64,000 bases of DNA, taken from the NCBI GenBank assembly GCA_002428405.1, contig DIWD01000062.1, forward strand, positions 1-64,000, read 5' to 3'. The position numbers and the translations under genes were made by a program. Below the pieces are notes generated by a model. That model was not told where the DNA came from. It was given only the letters and a program-made list of their open reading frames with translations, and made no database searches. The DNA is from a bacterium UBA6115 (lineage in GTDB: Bacteria > Bacillota_A > Clostridia > Christensenellales > Aristaeellaceae). Of the stretch, positions 35,869-44,943 are shown one piece after another (the stretch's first letter is position 1; each line of letters begins with the position of its first letter).

Positions 35869-36690
35869 ATGACCAGTCGGACTTTGGGACATTCGGGATA
35901 CTCCACTTCCAGCAGATGTCTAATCTGGAGGGCCCAATCAACTTTGGTCCGGCGCTCCTGTGGGCTTGTGTGACGCCAACCTGTCAGGGCTTCCGTAAAA
36001 AGGAAGATGCAGCAGGTGCCATTGCGGACATACTCATCGTCCTGACGCTTGGGTCGGCCACGCTTCATCGGGATGGGCTGTCTTGTTTCTCCAAGTAGCT
36101 GGTAAGGCTTCTCATCCATACAGATCACCGGGCATTCAGGGGCGTAGGGTTGCTGGTACAGGTCCAGAATATCCTCCATGCAGGCGACAAAGGCGGCGTT
36201 CTGTTTGGGCGGAATCACCCAGCACTTGTGCAGATGTGGCTTCAGTTCGTTTTTTTAGAAGCCTGAATACCGACTCGTGCGAGATGCTTTCAATGATCTG
36301 AAGTTCAACGACCTTGTCAGCTAAAAGCCGAACAGTCCACTTGCTTCTCCCTTCCGGGGGTTCACTGCAGCTGAGCGCGATGATCTTTGCCTCAACGTCG
36401 CCGGTTATCTTCGGCTGAATCGGCGGGGTTTGTCGTTGCTTGCGGCCGACGGCAGCGTCCAGGCCTTCAGTTGCGTAGGTCTTTCGGATCGTGTGCACGG
36501 TCTGGGCATTGATGTGAAACAGGCTCGCAATCTCCTTTTCGCTGCGTTTCTTGCCGTTGCTTTCATCGGCGGCCAGCAGAACATGGGCGTGCATGATGGA
36601 TTTGGCCGATGCAGTGCCTTTTGAGATGATTCCGGCAAGCTTGCTGCGCTCATTGTTGGGTAGGATCACGCGATATTTGACCACAGGCAT
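35869..36690 (-). pseudogene. Truncated, frameshifted IS630-family transposase
   Basis: Two frames together make an IS630-type transposase. The N-terminal part (start at ATG 36690: MPVVKYRVILPNNERSKLAG, helix-turn-helix SLFHINAQTVHTIRKTYATEG) runs into LLKK at a run of seven A's (about 36251-36257). A +1 shift there gives LKNELKPHLHKCWVIPPKQNAAFVACMED, then CMDEKPYQLLG with the first catalytic Asp. After KVRLVM the DN-x-N-T-H motif and the rest of the DDE domain are missing and a multicopper-oxidase fragment follows. IS630 elements can frameshift at such A runs, so the shift may be native, but the truncation is real. Confidence 0.72.
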
Positions 36691-36740
36691 GGTAATCACC
36701 CCTTCCCAAAGTGAGGATACCATGACCAGGTGATATATTA
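35869..36740 (-). mobile_element. Remnant of an IS630-family insertion sequence
   Basis: Defined by the transposase relic; the upstream end lies a little past its start codon. No terminal inverted repeats or TA target duplication could be assigned, and the 3' third is lost, so it cannot move on its own. Confidence 0.55.
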
Positions 36741-36885
36741 TAGTATAAAATGTTACGAGGTACTAGTATAGGCTGTTTTGGGAGATGAACCCTCTTCATC
36801 GGCACAACGCAAAAAGTATTGTTGAATTAACATAACCGGTGCAGAATTCGGATCGTTAGGAATCATGTAAGGAAATTCAAGTAGT

Positions 36886-37305
36886 CTATTCAACCCCTTT
36901 TTGGACTTTCACCCACTTGAACCTAAGTTGAAAGGTAAAATTTAAAGGTTCACCTTTGAGTGTATATTGCAGATCATTCAGGATCCTGATATTGAGATTC
37001 GTCATGATTTCCACTTGCTCACTATGCTCATCTAGCCATTCCTGTGGAAGCGGTGTGTCTGTGGGCAATGGCTTGAGCAGTCCATCGACGTAATTATGCC
37101 GAATAGGATACCTGCGGAGAAGGTGGTTTTTAGTCAATATGTTCGACCATCGCGTCAAAGAATCCGCGCTTGTCCCACGCCAGTAGATGGCAAAGACTCT
37201 CTCCTGATTGGGTGGATCGAAGTGTATCCGGGCTAGTGGCAGCCGGGGGTTCCGTCGTTCAGGAATTTGGTCGCAGTCTGGAACAATGCGTACATTCGTG
37301 TTCAT
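36886..37305 (-). CDS. Hypothetical protein
   Basis: 139 residues from ATG 37305, which has a good AAGGAG ribosome binding site; the frame opens ten codons upstream. No membrane segment, signal or motif is visible; residues 20-90 include many aromatic and basic residues (RVFAIYWRGTSADSLTRWSN). I do not recognise a family. The lower GC than the 20-35 kb region and position between an IS relic and the secreted protein suggest accessory DNA. Confidence 0.55.
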   Translation of the reverse strand: MNTNVRIVPDCDQIPERRNPRLPLARIHFDPPNQERVFAIYWRGTSADSLTRWSNILTKNHLLRRYPIRHNYVDGLLKPLPTDTPLPQEWLDEHSEQVEIMTNLNIRILNDLQYTLKGEPLNFTFQLRFKWVKVQKGVE

Positions 37306-37662
37306 GGTTTCTCTCCTTGAAGTAATTCTGTACACGCATATACACTCTGTTAACAGATTATAGCAAGCGAAATAGCGATAAGCATAGTTCAGTACACGAT
37401 GAGCAAACCATAAAGCGAGAATAATTAATGTGCCCGCAAATTCGGTTCCAGCCCATAAGTTTAACCCCCCCCTCCTCAGAAAAGGAACTTAGTTTTCTAT
37501 TTCACTAACAAGGGGAAAATCGTTTGCCGGGTGGATTTTGGCGTGAAAACCTGATATAATATCGACAATATCAAGAGAGTTCTCCACATTGTCGCGTCAG
37601 AATGTAGGCTTAGTCCGTGCGCCTGGCCGGCCAGACCCATAAACCATCAGGGAGGCGAATCC
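37306..37662 (+). other. Intergenic region with candidate promoter
   Basis: No gene seen in 357 bases. A strong -10 TATAAT at 37555-37560 lies about 100 bases upstream of the next start codon, with a weak -35 (TGGATT, 37532-37537) at 17-base spacing. Nothing else stands out except a C-run near 37467. Confidence 0.4.
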
Positions 37663-40600
37663 ATGAAACAGCGCGTGCGGCTTGCACTTCTTCTCCTCTG
37701 CGGAATCCTGCTCTTCTCCGCCGCCGCGAAATCATCTGGCCAGGAACAGGACCTATCCGGCTGGGTCTTCAGGGAAACCGGGGAGGGGACCCTGAGCGTA
37801 AGCGGATACCCCTTGGCTCGGGAAGCGAAAGTGCCATGGAACAGGGATGATCTCAATTCCAGTTGGGGTGATCAATACTATCACTTGGAAATCCCCCAGC
37901 AAGTCAATGGTGTGCCCGTAACCGGTATTGACAGGTTGGCGTTTTACGGCCTGCTCTACCTCGGATCCCTCGTGATTCCGGAAGGTGTCGTCTCCATCGG
38001 GGATGACGCGTTTAAAGCCTGCGGTATATGGACACTTACGATACCCGAGAGCGTAAAGGAGATAGGGGCCGGCGTGCTCTGGATGAACGACTGCGTGCTG
38101 CGCGTCAGTGAGGGGTCCTACGCGCATGTCAAGATTCTTGAGATTGGGGGCACCGGCGACAGAGATGACCTGGTCGTGATACCCAGGGAAATCGGTAAAA
38201 CAAACCCCGGTGAAGCGACTCCCCCGGAGGCCGTGGTACTTGCGGATCTCTCCGCCCTTGCCGGCAGTGGCACGCAGGAGGAGCCCTATCTCATAGGCGG
38301 CAGGGAAGATCTGTTTACCCTTCAGGCTTTCGTCAATAGCGGAGATAAGTGTGAGGGACAATACTTCCAATTAACACAGGACATAGCACTCAATGTGGGG
38401 CTTGATTTGTCAGTTGAGTGGATTCCCTTGGGTCAGTTTTCCGGAACACTGGATGGGGCAGGATATGCAATAACCGGGATTTATGTACCAAATTATTACG
38501 CTTTACTACAACGCTGTATTGATGATGGCACAGCTGATTTTCTATTCGACAGCCCATCGTTGCCCAAAGACAAGAGCGCGCTGAACTATGGCAGCGGCTT
38601 AATAGGGATCCTGGATGATTCCGGAACGGTGAGGAACCTGACGGTCTCCGGCCGGGTTGAAAACCCCCGCTATCAAGGGGAAGACTCACCTGCCGGTGGG
38701 ATCTGCGCGGAAAACAAAGGGACGATTGAAAACTGCGCGAGCTATGTGACGTTTTATGATACGGGTGGGTTACTCCGTGGTATTTCCCACGGGCTTTATG
38801 GAGGTATCTGTCCGATATCCTATGGACATATCTATAACTGTGTCGACGAGAGCCGTGTGTATCTGTCTCCCGACGAGTACCAGGATTATTCCAGGATTGG
38901 ACGCCTGTATACCACTCCCTATGAATTCTATGACTCCGATATCCGCATCGCTCTTTTGGCAAAGACCAGATTCATAGATAACTCCCACATGATGGGGATT
39001 GCCACCCCAGAAACCTGGAATCATTATCAACCTGGAACGCCGCCAGCATGGAACAATCAGGAAAAAGCTTCCAGTGCTTATGCCGAAGCCGACCCGGCAA
39101 GGATCCTTCCCGGCAGCGGTCAAGCGGATGATCCCTATCTCCTGGGGGGCAAGGAGGACCTTTTAGCGTTTCAGGCGCTCATCAACGGAGGGAATGAATG
39201 CGAAGGTCTGTACTTCCGCCTGACACAGGATATCGCGCTCAATGAAGGGCTGGACCTGACGCTTGAATGGCTTCCGCTTGACCGTTTCTCCGGAACGCTG
39301 GATGGGGCGGGGTATGCGATCACCGGCTTGTATGTTCCAAGCATCCTGTTATATGAGCCTGCGGCTATTTCCTTACTTCGCAACAGCGTATATCGCAGCA
39401 ATGATCGCGGAATCATGCTCGATGGAGGTGCCTTTATCACCACATTGGGGGAAAAAGGCCTTGTGCGCAACCTGACGATTTCAGGCCGGATCGATTGTCC
39501 ATTATTCAGCGTCAATAGTAAGCTTGCCGGCGGGATTTCTGCTAGAAATTATGGCACAATCGAGAGTTGTGTGAGTTACATTTCTTTCTATCTTCCCCCA
39601 TACTGTGAATTCTTTGAAATTGGCGGAATCAGCGGATTGAATCATGGCATTATCAGTAGTTGCACGGACGAAAGCCGTTTTTACATGGATCCTGCTTATC
39701 CCGAGAAACATCCGGATAAAATTAGCTACGTAGAGTATTATGGCATCTCACAAGATTTTGATTTACTTGAGGATGATAAGATCGTTCCGAAGCAAATTGA
39801 TTGCGTTGATCATTCCCAAAGCATGGGACTCAGCGCTCCTGAAGTTTGGAATCATTACAAGCCTTTACAGGCGCATATAGATCAAGACACCGAGCAAACA
39901 GTTGAAAATGAAGAAATCATCGTTTCAGGTAAAGAGCTAGGTGTAGCCTTGGAACATTACTATGGTATGGAGCCGGAGTATACCGGCGACGACCGGCACA
40001 TCGTCATCCGGACGCATCCAGTCAGCCACCCCCGCACAAAGATCACCTACTTTGCCCAATCCGCCTACAAAGGCGACAACGACCGATTCAACAGCGAGTA
40101 CTGGCCGGAAGAATCCTACAGCCAGGGCTCCTCTGCCGGCTGCACCCTCTGCGCGCATGCTATGACGCTGTCGTCGTTGCTGTCGCACAAAGACCTGGTC
40201 ATCACACCTGCAATGCTCCTGGCTGCCGAGCATCAGAATTCGCAGCTGTTCGTCGGCGTAAAACTGGATTCGGAGGACAGGGTGGCGGATTGGGCTACGG
40301 AGCAGCTCAATCAATCCGGGCCCGGCGGCGGAACGGTCAAAGTCAACGTGATATTGTATCGTACAAAGGATAACGGTACTCCAAAGCAGGAATACAAGAC
40401 AATGTTCCCGGACCGGACAAAGAATTGGGCAGCCGTCGACGAAGCGCTTCTCAGGTTCCTGAACGATCCGAATTCGTACTCGCCTCCCATCGTGCGCATT
40501 TACGTGGATTCGATGCCGCGGACCATCAAGGTCGACGGAGTGGACAAAACGGTATCAAACAACACCCACAGCGTTGTCGTCATAGGGAAAAGCGACGATT

Positions 40601-40761
40601 CCACTTACAGAATCATAGACTCCAGCACCAATTACGGCATGGTGCTCAAGCAGTGTGGCACGCAGGAGGTGGACTATGGGGCGTCTGACATTGACAGGAA
40701 AAACGATATCTATACCTCGATACCTCTAAGTATAATTCAGTACAGTATCACCAAACCCTGA
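37663..40761 (+). CDS. Secreted leucine-rich/GLUG repeat protein with C39-like protease domain
   Basis: 1032 residues. Signal peptide about 1-26 (KQRVRLALLLLCGILLFSAAA). Residues about 70-150 form BspA-like leucine-rich repeats (LVIPEGVVSIGDDAFKACGIWTLTIPESVKEIG). Two long homologous units follow (about 200-450 and 485-735), each with EGxYFxLTQDIALN, FSGTLDGAGYAITG and VRNLTxSGR motifs of the GLUG/adhesin type. The C-terminal part (about 760-1032) has SQGSSAGCTLCAHAM with Cys 827 or 830, His 969 (NTHSVVVIG) and Asp 986, the pattern of C39-like/papain-like cysteine proteases. Surface adhesin with protease or autoprocessing function is inferred. Ribosome binding site GGGAGG. Confidence 0.7.
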   Translation: MKQRVRLALLLLCGILLFSAAAKSSGQEQDLSGWVFRETGEGTLSVSGYPLAREAKVPWNRDDLNSSWGDQYYHLEIPQQVNGVPVTGIDRLAFYGLLYLGSLVIPEGVVSIGDDAFKACGIWTLTIPESVKEIGAGVLWMNDCVLRVSEGSYAHVKILEIGGTGDRDDLVVIPREIGKTNPGEATPPEAVVLADLSALAGSGTQEEPYLIGGREDLFTLQAFVNSGDKCEGQYFQLTQDIALNVGLDLSVEWIPLGQFSGTLDGAGYAITGIYVPNYYALLQRCIDDGTADFLFDSPSLPKDKSALNYGSGLIGILDDSGTVRNLTVSGRVENPRYQGEDSPAGGICAENKGTIENCASYVTFYDTGGLLRGISHGLYGGICPISYGHIYNCVDESRVYLSPDEYQDYSRIGRLYTTPYEFYDSDIRIALLAKTRFIDNSHMMGIATPETWNHYQPGTPPAWNNQEKASSAYAEADPARILPGSGQADDPYLLGGKEDLLAFQALINGGNECEGLYFRLTQDIALNEGLDLTLEWLPLDRFSGTLDGAGYAITGLYVPSILLYEPAAISLLRNSVYRSNDRGIMLDGGAFITTLGEKGLVRNLTISGRIDCPLFSVNSKLAGGISARNYGTIESCVSYISFYLPPYCEFFEIGGISGLNHGIISSCTDESRFYMDPAYPEKHPDKISYVEYYGISQDFDLLEDDKIVPKQIDCVDHSQSMGLSAPEVWNHYKPLQAHIDQDTEQTVENEEIIVSGKELGVALEHYYGMEPEYTGDDRHIVIRTHPVSHPRTKITYFAQSAYKGDNDRFNSEYWPEESYSQGSSAGCTLCAHAMTLSSLLSHKDLVITPAMLLAAEHQNSQLFVGVKLDSEDRVADWATEQLNQSGPGGGTVKVNVILYRTKDNGTPKQEYKTMFPDRTKNWAAVDEALLRFLNDPNSYSPPIVRIYVDSMPRTIKVDGVDKTVSNNTHSVVVIGKSDDSTYRIIDSSTNYGMVLKQCGTQEVDYGASDIDRKNDIYTSIPLSIIQYSITKP

Positions 40762-41239
40762 AATATTTGCCATATCATACTAGGAAGCAGTTTATTAGGA
40801 TATCGAAGCAAAGACTAACAAGGACTTCTGAAAACCCGAAATTCCTTTGATAACACTGAAAAACGGACTGATTTGTGGCACATAACCTTATCAAAATCAA
40901 CTATATGCAAGTGTCCAGTTTATGGGGTATAGTTTAATTGTCGATATTGAACTATTTAGTTTTGCCTATACTCTCAAATTTTGCCTCTGAACCCGCTTAG
41001 GGGGGTGAAGGCATCTGTCGGATCTCCCTCGAACGCACTAATACCGAACATCGAAAAAAGCGAGACAGGAAGGGCAATTTCACCCCCTTGTCTCGCTTTT
41101 TCGCTGTCCTGCTCATGTTTTCGATAGGCAAAATAAAAAGGTACTCAGTGGCATTGTGTGATCCACTGAGTACGTATGTGGCTAATCACTCAAGAAATGA
41201 TAAAATGCACCCCCCGCCCAAATGTCAAACTATTTCAAG
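40762..41239. other. AT-rich intergenic region
   Basis: No gene seen. It marks the start of a sharp drop in GC content compared with the region before 40.7 kb. It carries the inverted-repeat hairpin listed separately at 41055-41101. Confidence 0.5.
41055..41101 (+). terminator. Bidirectional terminator-like hairpin
   Basis: A 13-bp inverted repeat (41055-41067, AAAAAGCGAGACA, with 41089-41101, TGTCTCGCTTTTT) gives a stem closed by a 21-base loop with T runs on both strands. It may shield the island from flanking transcription. Confidence 0.6.
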
Positions 41240-41990
41240 AAGGGGGGTGCAAAACGCTGGGAATCCTTGATAAATCAAGGAAAATGCGAAAATGGATAAT
41301 TCGAATCTGATGCGATGAAGGTCAATCATTCCCCAAAAGCAAGCACACTGTGTTTGTGTATTTTGAATATTAAGATCCAGTTTCGGAAATGTGACTATCT
41401 CGCCACGATCAAACTTTTCACGAGTATTTTGATGATCAACATTTTGCTTGAGTTTGGTAAGCAATGCCACAACATCATTATCCCTTTCTCCACCCAGTTC
41501 TGTACGACCCGCGCCCAGTGTGACAGTTGGTACTTGGCTGCGACAGCTCTTTTGTAGGAGCGCATCACCCCGGTACTTCTCATTACGAAGAATGCTGCGT
41601 ACCGTGCCAGCGTACCAGCTATCCTTGCCGCCAGTTGTCAACACTCCATAGCCGTCAGCCTGGATGCAATCCCGACGGGCGTCATGCCTTTGAGAAGCAT
41701 GCTTTATATACGCTTGACCGTAGCGGCCTGCTTCGGATTATTGGCCAGGTTGCCATCCTCACCGCGGTCATAGCCGAGGAATCGATTGAATGGTACAGTG
41801 ACTTTACCATCCGCGAAGCGCTTTCTCTGTCCCCAGGTGCAGTTCTCGGATATTTCTTTGAGAAGATGCCGAACTGGAATTTTCGAAACAACATCGACGC
41901 GCTCAAGGAATTGATGCCTTGTTTTGTGCTTGACTATAACCGGCCGGTTAAGATTGCATGCACAGCGTTTGACGGTTGCTCTTGAACTTG
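41240..41990 (-). pseudogene. Degenerate large serine recombinase (recombinase domain)
   Basis: Read on the minus strand, pieces of a serine recombinase appear: 'ENCTWGQRKRFADGKVTVPFN' and FLGYDRGEDGNLANNPKQAATVKRI (about 41860-41705), then after a stop and a frame change GYGVLTTGGKDSWYAGTVRSILRNEKYRGDALLQK (41650-41540). These match the family's recombinase domain. The upstream part (41990-41860, RATVKRCACN..., FLERVDVV) looks decayed, and no N-terminal resolvase catalytic domain is present. The C-terminal end runs into unrelated sequence. A relic of an older mobile element at the left edge of the island. Confidence 0.72.
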
Positions 41991-42322
41991 ATGACCCTCA
42001 CTGAGGAAAAAAATTTGTTAACATGGTAACTTGATTCGCTCGTATTATCTTCTTTTAGAATGCAAACATTTGTCTGTTATGAGCTTCATTAGTATATTGG
42101 AGCATCGATTTTCATATTAAATACCTATAAGCATATTTGTTATTTACGAAGCTGACTTTGTTGAATAAATTTCTTATTTTTATATTGACTATTTTTAATT
42201 TAGGATTTATCATGTACACATAGTCACTCAATTTTCGTAGGAAACGAATTCAGGCACTAACTTAACCTAACGTCGATATAGGTTAAGTATGGATAGCATA
42301 AAATGAATAGGGGGAAATCAAA
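41991..42322. other. Upstream region of the TRAP operon
   Basis: No gene seen in 332 bases. It holds a possible -35 TTGACT (42185-42190) without a convincing -10, and the inverted repeat listed at 42261-42287. Confidence 0.45.
42261..42287. promoter_or_regulatory. Palindromic operator candidate upstream of dctP
   Basis: Perfect 9-bp inverted repeat CTTAACCTA-(9)-TAGGTTAAG (42261-42269, 42279-42287), 36 bases before the dctP start. Its size suits a dimeric regulator such as the XRE-cupin protein encoded in the same cluster. No second copy was seen in the cluster by eye. Confidence 0.6.
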
Positions 42323-43381
42323 ATGACCAAGAAGGTTGTCTGCATCATCCTGTCACTCAGTCTACTACTAACTATTACTTTGATCGGATCCGTTACTAAC
42401 ACTGCATTTGCATCAACAGGCCGAACAGAAATATTGAAGTTACGGCTTGGCGCACTCGGTTCAGGACGCGTCGACGATATTCAGCGTTATCCTATTCTTG
42501 CATTTATTGATTACATTAATGAGCACACTAACGGCATGATCCAGATTGAGTACTTCCCTGATGGACAGCTTGGTCAGGAAGGCGATATGATGGATCAAAT
42601 AATCACCGACACACTTGACATTGGAGTCTTATCAGCAAATGTTCTCGGAACTGTATGGCCGGAAATGTATGCATACAATCTCCCATTTGCTTTCTCTGGT
42701 TATGAACAAATGTGGGAAGCAATTGGTATCAATTCAGAATTTGTTGCAACTATGTCCGAGATCGTCAGCAATACTGGATTGGCAAAGTATGTAACATCTT
42801 TCTCAGCAGAGTTTCGCGGTTGTCACAATAATCTTCGTCCACTTCGCACTCCAGCCGATTTTCAGGGTGTAACTTTCCGTGTCATGAGTGGACAAATATT
42901 TACTGATATGTTCCAGGCTCTTGGTGCATCTACCGCTACTATCGCGTTTGCAGAGTTATATACTGCTCTTGAACAAGGCACTGTGAAGGGGGAAGATCTT
43001 GGTGCATCGATGCATCTTGATTTCAAGTTCAATGAAGTATGCCCCTTCAGCACAGAATTCAATATGACTGCAACCTTTAACAATTTGATCTTTTCTAACA
43101 AAGCTTGGAACAACTTGACAGAAGAAGAACGTGAAATTGTATATGAAGCCGCTGATGTTGCAGAAAAGGCAAGTTATGAATACGTGCATACTTCTGCGGA
43201 TAAATATTATAAGCGTTTGATCGAGAGCGGTTCCAACGTCATTCGTTATACTGATTTAACGGAAGAGGATCTTGCAGCATGCTGGAAAGCTGTTGAGCCA
43301 TTGTGGAACAAATATGAAAGTATCATTGGAACTAAGCTCTACAACATTATGCTTTCTTACTGCCCCTACTATAATGAGTAG
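42323..43381 (+). CDS. TRAP transporter substrate-binding protein (DctP family)
   Basis: 352 residues. Signal peptide (VVCIILSLSLLLTITLIGSVTNTAFA) with an AFA cleavage site and no lipobox. DctP features: FIDYINEHTNGMIQIEYFPDGQLGQEGDMMDQI (about 50-80), PEMYAYNLPFAFSGYEQMWEAI and FRVMSGQIFTDMFQALGAST. It captures an organic acid, usually carboxylate, and delivers it to the DctQM membrane parts encoded at 46362-48184. ATG 42323 follows GGGGGAAA. Codon use is AT-rich, unlike upstream genes. Two PrpD genes are inserted between it and the membrane components, an unusual order. Confidence 0.88.
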   Translation: MTKKVVCIILSLSLLLTITLIGSVTNTAFASTGRTEILKLRLGALGSGRVDDIQRYPILAFIDYINEHTNGMIQIEYFPDGQLGQEGDMMDQIITDTLDIGVLSANVLGTVWPEMYAYNLPFAFSGYEQMWEAIGINSEFVATMSEIVSNTGLAKYVTSFSAEFRGCHNNLRPLRTPADFQGVTFRVMSGQIFTDMFQALGASTATIAFAELYTALEQGTVKGEDLGASMHLDFKFNEVCPFSTEFNMTATFNNLIFSNKAWNNLTEEEREIVYEAADVAEKASYEYVHTSADKYYKRLIESGSNVIRYTDLTEEDLAACWKAVEPLWNKYESIIGTKLYNIMLSYCPYYNE

Positions 43382-43516
43382 TTTTTCAATGCTAATATTG
43401 ATTGATATTTGATCGGAATGCAAGGAAGCAGGAAGGCATTATGTTCTTGCTTCCTTTGCTGGTTTTCAATATTAGAAGTTACTTTTTCTCATATCAATTA
43501 AAAGAAGGTGGAATTA

Positions 43517-44914
43517 ATGGGAAAATCAAACTCAAGAATAATATCCGAATACATTACCAATATGAAGTATAGCGATTTCCCATCTAGTGTTATAGATCAG
43601 GCAAAACGAGTTACCATTCACGTACTTGGTGCGTCTCTTAGTTCACAATCAATCATGCAAACAGATAAGACAATAAAGCTTGTAGAAACAAAAGGAGGAA
43701 AACCTGAGGCTACAGTATGGTGCAGTAGAGGACTAAAGGTTCCAGCCAAAGATGCAGCTTTTGCCAATGGTACAATATCCGACATCATGGATTGGGAAGA
43801 TTGTCATTGGACGGGCCACCCTTCAGCAGCAGCTGTTCCTGTTGCGTTAGCATTGTGCGAGAAATATCGACTCACCGGTAAGGAATACATCACTTCCCTT
43901 GTAGCAGCATATGAAGGTTATGTTCGTATAGCCATGGCTGCCCAGCCCTCATCAGAATATATTCTCAGTGGCCGCAACTGGGGTCTAGTAAGTTGGCAAA
44001 TCTTTGCAGCGTCCTTAGCAGCCGCAAAGACAAAAAACTTTTCTGCTGAACAGATTGAGCAAGTTCTTGGTGCATCACTTTACAATGCCATGGTTGCTGC
44101 CAATAAACATGCCGTTGGCTTGGCAAAGTCCGATATTTACCACTATCAGCATGGTTGGTGTGCCCGTAACGGCATAGTATCTTCAGAGCTTGTTGAGCTT
44201 GGTTTTGACAATTGCTATGGAGCTCTTGATGGCCCAAATGGTTTTTGGAAGAAGGTATCAGACAAAGAAGATAAAAGCTGGTATACTCGTGGACACGGGA
44301 CAGAGTGGTTCATTAACGAAACATATCTAAAGCATTGGCCGGCAAATATGTGGGTTCAAACCCCTCTTGAAGCTTTGGATTCCATCATGAAGGAGCATTA
44401 TTTTACTCTTGAAGATGTCTCAAAAATCCGTGTTTCACCTTTTGTTCCTTTTATATGTGGCGATTATTCTCAGACTACAAAGAGTATGCTTGATGCGCAA
44501 TTCAGTATTCCATACTGTCTTACGGCTTACATTATGGATTCAAAAATGGGAGCGCAATGGTTCAGTGAAAAGATGCGTAATGATGAATCTTTGGTAAATG
44601 CATCAAAGCTATTCGAGTATTTTGGAGGAACCAGAACACCTAATGACAACTTTGATGAGTTTAAGACTGGATCCTTCCCGGAAAGCACAGTTGAAGTAAT
44701 CCTAAAAGACGGGACTAAATTCGTCAAGACGATGAGATATCCGAAGGGACATCCAAAAAACAACTTTACAATGATGGAACAGTACAACCACTTTCGTATT
44801 TGTTGTAATGGCATTATCTCCAATATGCAAATCGAACGGATAATTGAGTTGGTTGATTCTCTGGATACCCTTCAGGATGTTAATCAACTTACTGAACTCT
44901 GTGTTATAAAGTGA
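43517..44914 (+). CDS. MmgE/PrpD family protein, copy 1
   Basis: 465 residues. MmgE/PrpD fold (2-methylcitrate dehydratase, cis-aconitate decarboxylase and iminodisuccinate epimerase relatives). Conserved blocks: IMDWEDCHWTGHPSAAAVPVALALCE (about 90-116, with the active-site Asp and His of the family), QVLGASLYNAM, PANMWVQTPLEAL and FPKGHPKNN-like RYPKGHPKNN near the C-terminus. ATG 43517 chosen with AAGGTGG ribosome binding site. Tandem with a paralogue and flanked by TRAP genes, so it probably acts early in degrading the imported acid; exact reaction unknown. Confidence 0.86.
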   Translation: MGKSNSRIISEYITNMKYSDFPSSVIDQAKRVTIHVLGASLSSQSIMQTDKTIKLVETKGGKPEATVWCSRGLKVPAKDAAFANGTISDIMDWEDCHWTGHPSAAAVPVALALCEKYRLTGKEYITSLVAAYEGYVRIAMAAQPSSEYILSGRNWGLVSWQIFAASLAAAKTKNFSAEQIEQVLGASLYNAMVAANKHAVGLAKSDIYHYQHGWCARNGIVSSELVELGFDNCYGALDGPNGFWKKVSDKEDKSWYTRGHGTEWFINETYLKHWPANMWVQTPLEALDSIMKEHYFTLEDVSKIRVSPFVPFICGDYSQTTKSMLDAQFSIPYCLTAYIMDSKMGAQWFSEKMRNDESLVNASKLFEYFGGTRTPNDNFDEFKTGSFPESTVEVILKDGTKFVKTMRYPKGHPKNNFTMMEQYNHFRICCNGIISNMQIERIIELVDSLDTLQDVNQLTELCVIK

Positions 44915-44943
44915 TCTACATTAAGAATAAGGAGAATGCAATT

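Noticed and set aside
41315..41985. Plus-strand frames across the recombinase relic
   Set aside because: The minus strand gives recognisable recombinase segments; the plus frames do not resemble any protein.
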